The notes under the pieces are model-generated. The model was not told where the DNA came from, did no database searches, and saw only the letters and a program-made list of their open reading frames with translations. This document shows, piece by piece, positions 27,105 through 35,374 of a stretch of DNA of 49,569 nucleotides. Positions within the stretch are counted from its first letter, which is position 1. Each line of letters begins with the position of its first letter. Source of the stretch: Candidatus Krumholzibacteriia bacterium (GTDB lineage: Bacteria > Krumholzibacteriota > Krumholzibacteriia > WVZY01); contig JAOTUR010000002.1 in NCBI GenBank assembly GCA_029863805.1, positions 1 to 49,569 of the forward strand, written 5' to 3'. The translations under genes were made by a program, and so were the position numbers.

Positions 27105-27374
27105 GCGACCGCCGCCCCGGCGGCACCGCCTCCGGTGACCCGAGAGTAGGGGAGTCCACGACCCGTTCGCTGGGTCAGCGGCAGAGTATCACGCCCGCCA
27201 AGCTCAATATTCATAAACAGTTACCGAATTCACGGGAATTGACCCAAAGTTCCGCACAGGCCGATTTTGGCCTTGACCAATTCCCAAATAGAACTTATTC
27301 TGGGGCCCATTGTGGTGGTGGTTCCCAATTCTTGGCATATTTAAGAACTAAATCCAAATTTTTTGTTTATATCT
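27105..27374. other. 270-base leader upstream of mraZ with repeated TTGACC, GGGAATTG/CAATTCCC and TTCCCAA motifs
   Basis: No gene is supported here; the 97-residue ORF from 27101 has no recognisable features. A GC hairpin GCCGC-CCCG-GCGGC lies at 27111-27124 without a T-run. Perfect 8-base inverted arms GGGAATTG (27234-27241) and CAATTCCC (27278-27285) enclose a smaller hairpin AGGCC/GGCCT (27258-27273). TTGACC occurs twice (27239, 27273) and TTCCCAA twice (27281, 27322). The region separates the glycan cluster from the dcw cluster and probably holds its main promoter and operator. Confidence 0.5.
27273..27301 (+). promoter_or_regulatory. Candidate sigma70-type promoter of the dcw cluster
   Basis: TTGACC (27273-27278, 5/6 of consensus) and TATTCT (27296-27301, 4/6) are separated by exactly 17 bases. 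One arm of the CAATTCCC inverted repeat sits in the spacer, and a TGGGG...GTGGTGG stretch lies directly downstream, where an MraZ-type repressor could act. The predicted leader to the mraZ ATG would be roughly 65-70 bases. Confidence 0.4.
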
Positions 27375-27818
27375 ATGCACAACTACTTCAATGAGAAGTC
27401 GCTCCACAATATCGACCCTAAGGGTCGTCTCCTCCTTCCCAAGGACATCCGCCACGCGTTCAAGATAAAGAAGGGGGACCCGTTGTACCTAGTTCCCAAC
27501 CTTTCCGATCCTCAGTATCTGGAAATCCGGACCGCCAAACAGTGGGGTGACTACTGTGAGAGCCTACGGCGAGAGACCTCCGGCGAACAGAAAAAAGACA
27601 CATTCAGGTACGCCATGATGAGCAAGGAGCAATCGACCGTCGATGGCCAGGGACGCATCCTCATACCTCAAGGGATACGAGATAGCTGCAAACTCGATGG
27701 TTCGGTCGCTGTAATCAACATGGACCAGTACACCGAAGTCTGGTGCCAGGAACACGTGGAAAGAAAATATGCAGATATGGTGCGTGCCTTTAAGGCGACC
27801 AACGATCGGATATTTTAA
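27375..27818 (+). CDS. mraZ: Transcriptional regulator MraZ
   Basis: MraZ is a ring-forming DNA-binding protein with two AbrB-like halves that autoregulates the dcw cluster in several bacteria. The two signature loops are present: IDPKGRLLLP in the first half and VDGQGRILIP in the second. I choose the ATG at 27375 (MHNYFNEKS), giving 147 residues; the ORF track begins at a TTG four codons upstream. No clear ribosome site precedes it. The first gene position of the dcw cluster is the usual one. Its stop overlaps an in-frame ATG of the rsmH frame. Confidence 0.93.
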   Translation: MHNYFNEKSLHNIDPKGRLLLPKDIRHAFKIKKGDPLYLVPNLSDPQYLEIRTAKQWGDYCESLRRETSGEQKKDTFRYAMMSKEQSTVDGQGRILIPQGIRDSCKLDGSVAVINMDQYTEVWCQEHVERKYADMVRAFKATNDRIF

Positions 27819-27886
27819 TGCCGCCGGCGACCAGCGTGACCGAAAGGGATGAGATCTATCGTGTGTCGTGTTCTTGGGAGCATTTG

Positions 27887-28798
27887 ATGTCTCACAAACC
27901 GGTGATGGTGCAGGAAACTCTGACCTATTTACTACATGATAATTCGCAATCGATTCTGGACGCTACAGTGGGCTGTGGAGGCCATACGATGGCGATTCTC
28001 AAAGCCGATCCTAGTGTTCGGGTGCTGGGCATCGACCGAGATGCGCAGGCCCTGCGAGACGCGCAGCGAATGTTGAAGGCTTTTGCGACGAGAATCCGAT
28101 TGGTGGAGACGAACTTCGTGGATGTGGGGAAGGTGCTTTCGGAATGGGGAAGAGTCGACGGCATCCTGGCGGACCTTGGTGTATCGAGTTTGCAACTGGA
28201 CACATCATCGCGTGGATTCAGCTACAGCAAGGACGGTCCACTAGATATGAAAATGTCACCAGAGGGAAGAACGGCGAGAATGCTTTTGCAGGAGACGCAA
28301 CACAGCGACCTGGCCCAGATCTTGAGACAGTACGGCGAGGTTTCAGGAGCAACGAGAATCGCGCGATCGATCCGGCGGGCGGTTGAGAGAAACAACATGA
28401 GAACTACAAGAGATCTCGCAATAGCCATAGACTCCGCATTACCTGGCGTAGCAACACCAGCCTTGCTCAGCAAGGTCTTCCAGGCAGTTCGCATAGCGGT
28501 AAACGACGAGCTGCGGAACATCACGGAGTTTCTGGAACGAGTTTTCACATATGTGAACCAGAACGCGAGGATTGTTATCATCAGCTATCACTCTTTGGAA
28601 GACCGATTGATAAAAGACTTCTTCCGGCGCGAGAGTAAGGATTGCCTGTGTCCGACAGCAGTACCGGTGTGCACCTGTGATCACAGTGCCAGGCTCGAGG
28701 TTTTGACGCGGCGGGTAGTCAAGCCGTCTGTAGAGGAAATCACACGGAACACGCGTGCGCGCAGCGCAAGACTGCGCGCAGCGCGAGTTCTGGGCTAG
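27887..28798 (+). CDS. rsmH: 16S rRNA m4C1402 methyltransferase RsmH
   Basis: RsmH (MraW) N4-methylates C1402 of 16S rRNA using SAM. The conserved blocks are HKPVMVQETL, DATVGCGGHTMAIL, ILADLGVSSLQLD, RGFSYSKDGPLDMKM, VFQAVRIAVNDEL and ISYHSLEDRLIKDFFR. I place the start at the ATG at 27887 (MSHKPVM): GGGAG lies six bases ahead and the family begins close to HKPV. The ORF track uses 27818, which would add 23 residues unlike the family but overlap the mraZ stop (TAATG); this alternative cannot be excluded. The chosen form has 303 residues. Confidence 0.94.
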   Translation: MSHKPVMVQETLTYLLHDNSQSILDATVGCGGHTMAILKADPSVRVLGIDRDAQALRDAQRMLKAFATRIRLVETNFVDVGKVLSEWGRVDGILADLGVSSLQLDTSSRGFSYSKDGPLDMKMSPEGRTARMLLQETQHSDLAQILRQYGEVSGATRIARSIRRAVERNNMRTTRDLAIAIDSALPGVATPALLSKVFQAVRIAVNDELRNITEFLERVFTYVNQNARIVIISYHSLEDRLIKDFFRRESKDCLCPTAVPVCTCDHSARLEVLTRRVVKPSVEEITRNTRARSARLRAARVLG

Positions 28799-28808
28799 GA
28801 GAAGAATA

Positions 28809-29252
28809 TTGAAGACAACGCGCAATCATATCTATCGAAGGTTCAGCAGTCTCGTATTCGCAGCTCTGACGTGTCAGGCGAGGTTGTCTGTGACACTTGC
28901 CGTGTACTCATCGATTGCGCTGCTGTTGTTGACGTACGTGACTGCACAAGTGTACACCAGTGCTCTCACCCAGCAGATTGCGGAGCTGAAGCAGGAGAGG
29001 CACGTCCACAAAGAGATCCTTCACAGAATGTCAAGCGACTACATTTCGTTATCGTCCAGGGCTCGTGTGACGCACTACTGTGAGAGCGTTTTGGGCATGA
29101 CACAGGCAACGGATGATAGCATGGAAAGGATCGCAATCTCTGACGACATCATCGGTTTTCGAGAACCGATCGCGTTCACTCTTCGCGATGCGCGGCCCCC
29201 TGATCCGAACCGTTTCACACTGCTCCGTGAAGACGGAAAGTCAGGTCAATGA
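28809..29252 (+). CDS. ftsL: FtsL-like cell division protein
   Basis: A 147-residue bitopic protein in the ftsL slot between rsmH and ftsI. A basic cytosolic N-terminus precedes one membrane segment (LAVYSSIALLLLTYVTAQVY, about residues 30-50), then a heptad-like coiled coil (ALTQQIAELKQERHVHKEIL) and an ARVTHYCESVLGMTQAT segment resembling the FtsL/DivIC end motif. The track ORF begins inside rsmH; the TTG at 28809 is chosen because AGGAG sits seven bases upstream. Assignment relies on topology and position because FtsL diverges strongly. The C-terminal 45 residues form an extra tail. Confidence 0.75.
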   Translation: MKTTRNHIYRRFSSLVFAALTCQARLSVTLAVYSSIALLLLTYVTAQVYTSALTQQIAELKQERHVHKEILHRMSSDYISLSSRARVTHYCESVLGMTQATDDSMERIAISDDIIGFREPIAFTLRDARPPDPNRFTLLREDGKSGQ

Positions 29253-31360
29253 AAAGTTGGAAAAATAATCTCCGACTCTATGTCGTCGGTGGCATCTTTG
29301 TACTCTTTACCTTTGTGCTGTGGGCCCGACTGATCCAGGTTCAGGTTTTCGGCCAGGCGCACTATGGGAACATCGCCGAAAATCAGTGGAAAGTGACGCG
29401 TCAAATACCGCCGGTGCGCGGGGGCATCTTCGATCGCAACGGCCGTCCACTGGCATTGAGTATACGCTCCTGTTCGGTATCTTTGCGACCACAAGAGGTC
29501 AAAGAGCCGGCCAGAGTTATCTCGCTTCTTTCCAAACGTCTGTCGATATCCAAGCGTTCAATCAAGAAGTACCTCCGTTCGGACAAGCCTTTTGTTTGGG
29601 TAAAAAGACAGTGCTCCTTGTCCGAAAAGTCACGACTGGAGCTGAAGTCGATTCCCGGCGTGGATATTCATTGGGAAGCCGACCGTGTATATCCGTTCGG
29701 AAGTACAGGGGCAAAGATCGTGGGTTTTGTCGGACGTGACAGCAAGGGGATGGCCGGCATAGAAGCCACTTTTGACGAGACGCTAGCGGGGGAGCCCGGT
29801 TGGGAGAAAGTGCAGCGAGACGGAGCTTACAGATCTCGAGGTTATTACACCTATGCACAAAGAAAGCCAAAAGACGGCAGGCATGTGTTCTTGACCATTG
29901 ACGCAAGCATTCAGGAAATTGCTGAACTCGAGCTAGAGCGGGCAACGGAACAGATGGGCGCAAAAGGTGGAACGCTAATCGTCCTGGATTGCAAGAGCGG
30001 TGAGATCCTGTCTTTGGCCGAGTATCCCGCTCCCACCTCTCGAGAGAACGAGGATTTGGTTGATTCGCTATGGACTATTCGTTCGATCTCCCATGCCTAT
30101 GAGCCCGGTTCCACATTCAAGTTGGTGACCGCAGCGGCTCTGCTCGAAACGTCGAAGATTCGCAGCTTTGATGTATTCGACGCGGAAAACGGCAAGGCGG
30201 ACCTAGGGGTCGCCGTCATATCAGACGCCCATCCACATGGCCACTTGACGTTTAGGGAGGGGTTCGTGTTATCCAGCAACATTGTCATGGCCAAAGCCTC
30301 CCTCAATCTCGACCCGATGGAATTTTTCAAGTTTATTCGCGTGTTTGGCTTTGGCGCGAAGACGGGTGTCCAATTTCCCGGCGAATCAGCTGGCCGTGTC
30401 GCACCGGTAAGCGAGTGGTCGCGGCGGACTCAGGTAACAATGGCGTTTGGTCAGGAGATCGCTGTAACCCCTCTGCAAATGGCAAACGCGTTTGCCGCCG
30501 TCGCAAACGACGGAGTGCTAATGGTCCCCAGAATCGTGAAATCGGTCGTAGATGAGAATCGGGGCACGGTCAAAGCGTTTGATGCCGTGAAGGTTCGCAG
30601 GATCGTATCGGAGGACACCGCCCGGCGCCTCAAGAGCTTCTGCCAGGCAGTAGTCGAGGAAGGGACCGGTACCAAAGCAGCTCTGGATTATTTGCGTCTG
30701 TCCGGCAAGACGGGCACGGCAGAGAAGGCGTCGGTGCAGGGGGGCTATTCATCTAATCGGTTTATAGCGAGCTTTATTGGATTTGCACCTTACGACGATC
30801 CTCAGATCGTCTGTTTGGTGTCACTCGACGAACCCAGCTATTACTACCGGTTTGGCGGGGTCTCCGCGGCACCCGTTTTTGCTAGGATGATGGCAGCGAT
30901 TGCGAACTCCTCGTCCATTTTTGACGAGGTCCTGTTGAGCGATTTTCTTGAGGATGACCCAATGGCAGCTGCGGGTACGCACATAGCCCCAAATTTCTTG
31001 AGGCTCGATCGCGACAGGGCTATGCAGCGTGCAAGGCAGCTCGAGCTAAACGTGTTGTGCAAAGGGGAAGGTGGTGAAGTGGTAGCCCAGGATCCTGACC
31101 CCGGTGTGGCTATGGCACGCGACGAAGTCATCCGGCTTTACATGAGTGGCAATGGCTCGTCGTCGGTGTCTGAAACACCGGATCTCGTGGGCTTGCCGTT
31201 ACGTGTCGCCAAACGCAGAGCCGTAGAGGCGGGACTCCGCTGCCGCGTCACTGGCAGTGGGGTAGTTACTTCGCAGTATCCTCCGCCCAAACACTCAGCG
31301 AAGGGTGGCGTTGTCAAAATCTATTGCGAGAACAAGCTGGTAGCAGGGTTCAAGAGTTGA
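29249..31360 (+). CDS. ftsI: Division transpeptidase, class B PBP with two PASTA domains
   Basis: A 703-residue septal peptidoglycan DD-transpeptidase. One membrane anchor lies at about 12-32, and the dimerisation region contains PPVRGGIFDRNGRPLAL. The penicillin-binding domain shows all three active-site motifs: S288-TFK (EPGSTFKLV), S342-S-N344 and K487-TG (SGKTGTAEKA). Two PASTA repeats follow at about 575-700 (e.g. PDLVGLPLRVAKRRAVEAGL). PASTA tails are characteristic of Gram-positive SpoVD/PBP2x but occur in some diderm phyla. It overlaps ftsL by four bases and precedes murE by six, the usual dcw order. Confidence 0.93.
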   Translation: MKSWKNNLRLYVVGGIFVLFTFVLWARLIQVQVFGQAHYGNIAENQWKVTRQIPPVRGGIFDRNGRPLALSIRSCSVSLRPQEVKEPARVISLLSKRLSISKRSIKKYLRSDKPFVWVKRQCSLSEKSRLELKSIPGVDIHWEADRVYPFGSTGAKIVGFVGRDSKGMAGIEATFDETLAGEPGWEKVQRDGAYRSRGYYTYAQRKPKDGRHVFLTIDASIQEIAELELERATEQMGAKGGTLIVLDCKSGEILSLAEYPAPTSRENEDLVDSLWTIRSISHAYEPGSTFKLVTAAALLETSKIRSFDVFDAENGKADLGVAVISDAHPHGHLTFREGFVLSSNIVMAKASLNLDPMEFFKFIRVFGFGAKTGVQFPGESAGRVAPVSEWSRRTQVTMAFGQEIAVTPLQMANAFAAVANDGVLMVPRIVKSVVDENRGTVKAFDAVKVRRIVSEDTARRLKSFCQAVVEEGTGTKAALDYLRLSGKTGTAEKASVQGGYSSNRFIASFIGFAPYDDPQIVCLVSLDEPSYYYRFGGVSAAPVFARMMAAIANSSSIFDEVLLSDFLEDDPMAAAGTHIAPNFLRLDRDRAMQRARQLELNVLCKGEGGEVVAQDPDPGVAMARDEVIRLYMSGNGSSSVSETPDLVGLPLRVAKRRAVEAGLRCRVTGSGVVTSQYPPPKHSAKGGVVKIYCENKLVAGFKS

Positions 31361-31366
31361 TCCGTC

Positions 31367-32881
31367 ATGGGGGCGAGACGTAAGAAGATCGATGAGACCT
31401 TTCGTCTCGCCAGACTTATGGACGCTCTAGATAAAGTGGGCGCGAACAACATGCGAGATCTGGATGTGCGGGGACTAAAGAGCGACTCTCGGGCGGTGGA
31501 GCCGGGGGATGTTTTTGTCGCACTGCGCGGTGTGACGTTTGATGGCCATGGTCACGTGCGTGAGGCTATAGAACGAGGCGCCGTCGCTTGTGTCACTGAA
31601 CACCGCGTCGAGACCGGCGATGTGCCAAACGTTGTCGTGACGGATACAGCAAAAGCGCTAGCTGTGTTGGCGTCACATATTGCTGAAGATCCCGCACGAG
31701 ACTTGCGCTTGGTTGGGGTGACCGGCACCAACGGCAAGACGTCGACGGCCCACTTGCTACGCGCGATCTGTGATAAATCGTCCTGGGGCAAGATGGGGAT
31801 AATTGGCACGGTCGGGCACGGGGTGGGCACTGAATTGGAGGAGGGCGCACATACCACTCCGGAGCCGATCACACTCCACCGATTGTTGAAGAAGATAAAA
31901 AAGCAGTCTTGTGTCGGGGTGGTCATGGAGGTCAGTTCTCACGCGGTGAGGCAGCAACGCGTTTGGGGGCTGGATTTTGAGATTGGGATGCTTACCAATA
32001 TAACCCGTGATCACCTCGATTATCATCCAACCTTCGAAGACTATGTCGATGCGAAACGGGAGTTCTGTTACTCGCTGATTGCCGCAGGTCGGCGTAAGGA
32101 AGCCGGTACCTTGATATACTCAGTGGATAACGAGCAATCCAAAGACATCGGCGAGAGATTCCCCGGCAAGAAGATCTCGACCAGCTCGAGAGTCAAGGCT
32201 GATGTTTTCGCCGCAGGTGTAAGAGCGACCCGTGAGGGAACGCGGTTTGAGTTGCATTTCGCGTCCGGTCGCATCTCTGTCAACTTGCAACTGCTGGGGA
32301 CTTTTAGTGCTGCAAACGCGGTGATGGCCGCGGCGGGAGCACATCAGCTTGGCATCGATCACGAAGCGATAAAGCAGGGTTTGGAGTCTGTGAGTCGCGT
32401 GCGCGGTCGCTTCGAAGCGCTGGGAGGCGGAACCAAACCCCTGGTGATCGTGGACTACTCGCACACGCCCGATAGTCTAGAGCGAACCCTCAAGTTTTGT
32501 CGAGTACTTACCCCAGGGCGGCTTATAACCGTCTTTGGATGTGGCGGCGATCGTGATAAGGGTAAGCGTCCCCTAATGGGTGAGATCGCGGAGAAGTACT
32601 CTGATATTTGTTACGTAACCAGCGATAACCCTCGGAGCGAGGATCCGGGACGAATCATAGAAGAAATCCTCTCGGGCATGGATCCCCATGGTGAGCAGCT
32701 TCATGTTGAGGTGGACCGGAGAAAGGCAATTCACGAAGCTATCGAACAATCAGCCAAAGGCGACCTGGTGGCGATTTGCGGCAAGGGTCACGAGGATTAT
32801 CAAATCATCGGTGCGAGAAGAATTCACTTTGACGACCGTGAGCAAGCCGAACGAGCTCTGCAAAAATGGGACATGAGTTGA
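31367..32881 (+). CDS. murE: UDP-MurNAc-tripeptide ligase MurE, meso-DAP type
   Basis: This cytosolic Mur ligase adds the third amino acid to UDP-MurNAc-L-Ala-D-Glu. The ATP loop is VTGTNGKTSTAHLL, with VMEVSSHAV and LTNITRDHLDYH following. The substrate-selecting motif is D420-NPR-SEDP, the DNPR form that binds meso-diaminopimelate rather than lysine. GKGHEDYQ near the end is also conserved. At 504 residues the length is normal. The stop overlaps the chosen murF start (TGATG). Confidence 0.96.
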   Translation: MGARRKKIDETFRLARLMDALDKVGANNMRDLDVRGLKSDSRAVEPGDVFVALRGVTFDGHGHVREAIERGAVACVTEHRVETGDVPNVVVTDTAKALAVLASHIAEDPARDLRLVGVTGTNGKTSTAHLLRAICDKSSWGKMGIIGTVGHGVGTELEEGAHTTPEPITLHRLLKKIKKQSCVGVVMEVSSHAVRQQRVWGLDFEIGMLTNITRDHLDYHPTFEDYVDAKREFCYSLIAAGRRKEAGTLIYSVDNEQSKDIGERFPGKKISTSSRVKADVFAAGVRATREGTRFELHFASGRISVNLQLLGTFSAANAVMAAAGAHQLGIDHEAIKQGLESVSRVRGRFEALGGGTKPLVIVDYSHTPDSLERTLKFCRVLTPGRLITVFGCGGDRDKGKRPLMGEIAEKYSDICYVTSDNPRSEDPGRIIEEILSGMDPHGEQLHVEVDRRKAIHEAIEQSAKGDLVAICGKGHEDYQIIGARRIHFDDREQAERALQKWDMS

Positions 32882-34278
32882 TGGCAAAGACGTTGACTTG
32901 GGTCGAGCGCTCTCTCAAAGACGCTGATCTGCTGCGGAGGGGCGATTTGTTCGGGCGTGATGACGACGGTTGGCTGGGAGCCACGATCGACTCCCGAGGG
33001 GACTGCTCGCAACGCATATTCTTCGCCTTAAAGGGAGAACACACGGACGGTAATCGTTTTGCTGGGGAAGCTCGGTCCAAGGGGTGTCGTGCCGTCATTA
33101 TCGACCGTAAGGATACGGTCGATGAGGTTGTCCACAACAGAATACCCTTCTTTCTTGTCGAAGACTCGTTGACTGCGCTTCAGCAACTGGCGCGGGCGTA
33201 TAGGGGCTCAGTGGACGTTCGAGTCATTGCCGTGACGGGTAGCGCGGGAAAGACGACTACAAAAGAATACATAAAGATGATTCTGAAGAAGAACTACAAG
33301 GTTCATTCAAATCGGGGCAATCTCAACAACCATATTGGTGTACCCCTCACTCTATTGGAAATGGACCACGAAAGCGAGTACCTGATCTCCGAGGTCGCCG
33401 CCAATCACGTCGGGGAGATCGATTTTCTTGCTGAGATTTTGAGTCCGGATATCGGAGTCATTACCAATATTGGAGATGCTCATATCGGTCTTTTCGGGAG
33501 CCGGGCAAAAATCGCCGAGGCGAAGGCAGAGCTGTTACATAGAATCGAAGCCGCAGGAACGGCGGTTTTACCTGGTGATGACGATTATCTCGAGGTGCTT
33601 ATGAAGGGCACGCGATGCAAAATCGTGACTTTCGGGTATGGCGACGAATGCACATTTGGAATTTCTTCGATCGTCGAGCAGGAGGAACGGATTGCGTTCG
33701 AAATAAACGGGCAACGTCTAGCGATAAGAACTTTTGGGTTATACAACGTGTTGAATGCCGCTGCAGCTTTTGCCGTTGGAGACCTGTGTGGCATCGAAAT
33801 AGAACACATTGCACAAGCGTTTGCCGAGGTAGAACCGATACGTGGTCGGGCTCACATGCAGCGCGTGCGAGATGTCGTGTTGATTGATGACTCATACAAT
33901 GCTAATCCAACGAGCATGCGCGTCTCTCTCGATGCGATGTGCCGCGTTGCCGGCAAGCGTCGGATCGCCATCCTAGGTGATATGGCTGAACTCGGGTCGT
34001 ACTCCGATTCCGAACATCGCCAGCTCGGTAGCTATATCGTCGGCTCGTGTGTCGACCGAGTATATTGGTTGGGTGAAGAAGGGCAACACGTGGCTGAGGG
34101 GATGGGATCGGGTGAGAAATCGATACTTTTGTTCGATGGATTGGAAGAACTGTGTGGATTTGTTGAAGGGGATCTGCAGTCAGGCGATGTAGTGCTGGTC
34201 AAGGCGTCGCGGGCGTCTGCTCTCGATAAACTGGTTGCGCGATTACAGCAGACTGTTCTCAAGGAAGACGGGAAGTAA
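32881..34278 (+). CDS. murF: UDP-MurNAc-tripeptide--D-Ala-D-Ala ligase MurF
   Basis: MurF adds D-Ala-D-Ala to complete the cytosolic pentapeptide precursor. It contains the P-loop VTGSAGKTTTKEYIK, the MurF-typical NRGNLNNHIGVPLTLL and IDDSYNANPTSM. The start is taken as the ATG at 32881 overlapping the murE stop, giving 465 residues; the track start at 32866 would add MGHEL and overlap murE by 16 bases. The stop overlaps the mraY ATG by one base (TAATG). Confidence 0.95.
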   Translation: MAKTLTWVERSLKDADLLRRGDLFGRDDDGWLGATIDSRGDCSQRIFFALKGEHTDGNRFAGEARSKGCRAVIIDRKDTVDEVVHNRIPFFLVEDSLTALQQLARAYRGSVDVRVIAVTGSAGKTTTKEYIKMILKKNYKVHSNRGNLNNHIGVPLTLLEMDHESEYLISEVAANHVGEIDFLAEILSPDIGVITNIGDAHIGLFGSRAKIAEAKAELLHRIEAAGTAVLPGDDDYLEVLMKGTRCKIVTFGYGDECTFGISSIVEQEERIAFEINGQRLAIRTFGLYNVLNAAAAFAVGDLCGIEIEHIAQAFAEVEPIRGRAHMQRVRDVVLIDDSYNANPTSMRVSLDAMCRVAGKRRIAILGDMAELGSYSDSEHRQLGSYIVGSCVDRVYWLGEEGQHVAEGMGSGEKSILLFDGLEELCGFVEGDLQSGDVVLVKASRASALDKLVARLQQTVLKEDGK

Positions 34279-35363
34279 TGCTATATCATCTCCTTTATCC
34301 CTTGCATGAGTATTTCTCCGCCTTAAATGTATTTCGTTACATTACGTTTAGAGCAGCCTACGCGACGGTCACCGCGCTCCTCATTAGCTTTGTCATAGGA
34401 CCGTGGTTCATTCGTTTCCTGCAAAGACGTAACGTCTGTGAGCAGATCAGCGATGACGGGCCGGAGACGCACGCTGCCAAGCGTGGTACGCCGACCATGG
34501 GCGGGCTACTTATCCTTGCGGCGATAGTTGTTCCAGCGCTTCTGTGGTGTAATCTGACGAATCCTTACGTGCAGATTGCCTTGATCACAACGTTGTGGAT
34601 GGGGCTAATCGGTTTTATTGACGACTACCTGGGGGTCATCAAGAAGCGACCAAAAGGTCTTGTTGGTCGTTACAAGCTTATTGGCCAAGTAACCTATGGT
34701 TTAGCTCTGGGTGCCTTCCTTTATTTCAGGCCGCTTCTAGCGGATGCCGGAACACTGTCGAGCATTCCATTCATGAAGGGTCTTTTCATCAACTTCGGAC
34801 CGTTGTACATCATTCTGGTGATGTTAGTGCTGACGGCAACCAGTAACGCGGTCAACCTCACCGACGGTGTTGACGGCCTGGCAATCGGACTGGGCGCGTT
34901 TTGTTTTTTGGCCTTTGCGGGATTGGCTTATTTGAGTGGTCACCGGGTTTTCTCCGAATACCTCAATATACTCTACCTCGATGGCAGCGGTGAGCTAAGC
35001 ATCTATTGTATGGCTGTCGTGGGTGCGTCGCTTGGCTTCCTGTGGTACAACAGTCATCCCGCTCAAATTTTCATGGGCGACACGGGCTCGCTAGCCTTGG
35101 GTGGTGCGCTCGGCGCTGTTGCGGTTCTTCTCAAAAGAGAACTCCTGTTGCTCGTCATAGGTGGAATTTTTGTCGCTGAGGCGCTGAGTGTGATTATTCA
35201 AGTCGCCTCTTTCAGATTTAGAAGAAAGAGGATATTCAAGATGTCGCCACTTCATCATCATTTCGAGCTTAGTGGCTGGTCCGAATCCAAAATTGTCGTC
35301 CGTTTCTGGATAATCGCTACCTTGCTGACTCTGCTGAGCCTCAGCACATTGAAACTTCAATAA
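34278..35363 (+). CDS. mraY: Phospho-MurNAc-pentapeptide transferase MraY
   Basis: MraY moves phospho-MurNAc-pentapeptide from UDP to undecaprenyl phosphate, making lipid I at the inner membrane. The 361-residue protein has about ten membrane segments and the key loops: HAAKRGTPTMGGL, the Asp pair in GFIDDYLGV, VNLTDGVDGLA, WYNSHPAQIFMGDTGSLALG and HHHFELSGWSESKIVVRFW. Length and motif order are standard. It is one base into murF and 11 bases before murD. Confidence 0.97.
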   Translation: MLYHLLYPLHEYFSALNVFRYITFRAAYATVTALLISFVIGPWFIRFLQRRNVCEQISDDGPETHAAKRGTPTMGGLLILAAIVVPALLWCNLTNPYVQIALITTLWMGLIGFIDDYLGVIKKRPKGLVGRYKLIGQVTYGLALGAFLYFRPLLADAGTLSSIPFMKGLFINFGPLYIILVMLVLTATSNAVNLTDGVDGLAIGLGAFCFLAFAGLAYLSGHRVFSEYLNILYLDGSGELSIYCMAVVGASLGFLWYNSHPAQIFMGDTGSLALGGALGAVAVLLKRELLLLVIGGIFVAEALSVIIQVASFRFRRKRIFKMSPLHHHFELSGWSESKIVVRFWIIATLLTLLSLSTLKLQ

Positions 35364-35374
35364 ACCGGGTCGAC

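Noticed and set aside
27111-27124. GCCGC-CCCG-GCGGC hairpin after the GT-C gene as an intrinsic terminator
   Set aside because: No T-run follows it.
27101-27394. 97-residue plus-strand ORF overlapping the stop of the GT-C gene and the start of mraZ
   Set aside because: No domain or compositional sign of coding, it overlaps mraZ, and the region carries promoter-like and repeat motifs instead.
27818-27886. Upstream start for rsmH giving 23 extra residues
   Set aside because: The family begins near HKPV, and GGGAG stands six bases before the ATG at 27887; the upstream start is kept only as an alternative.
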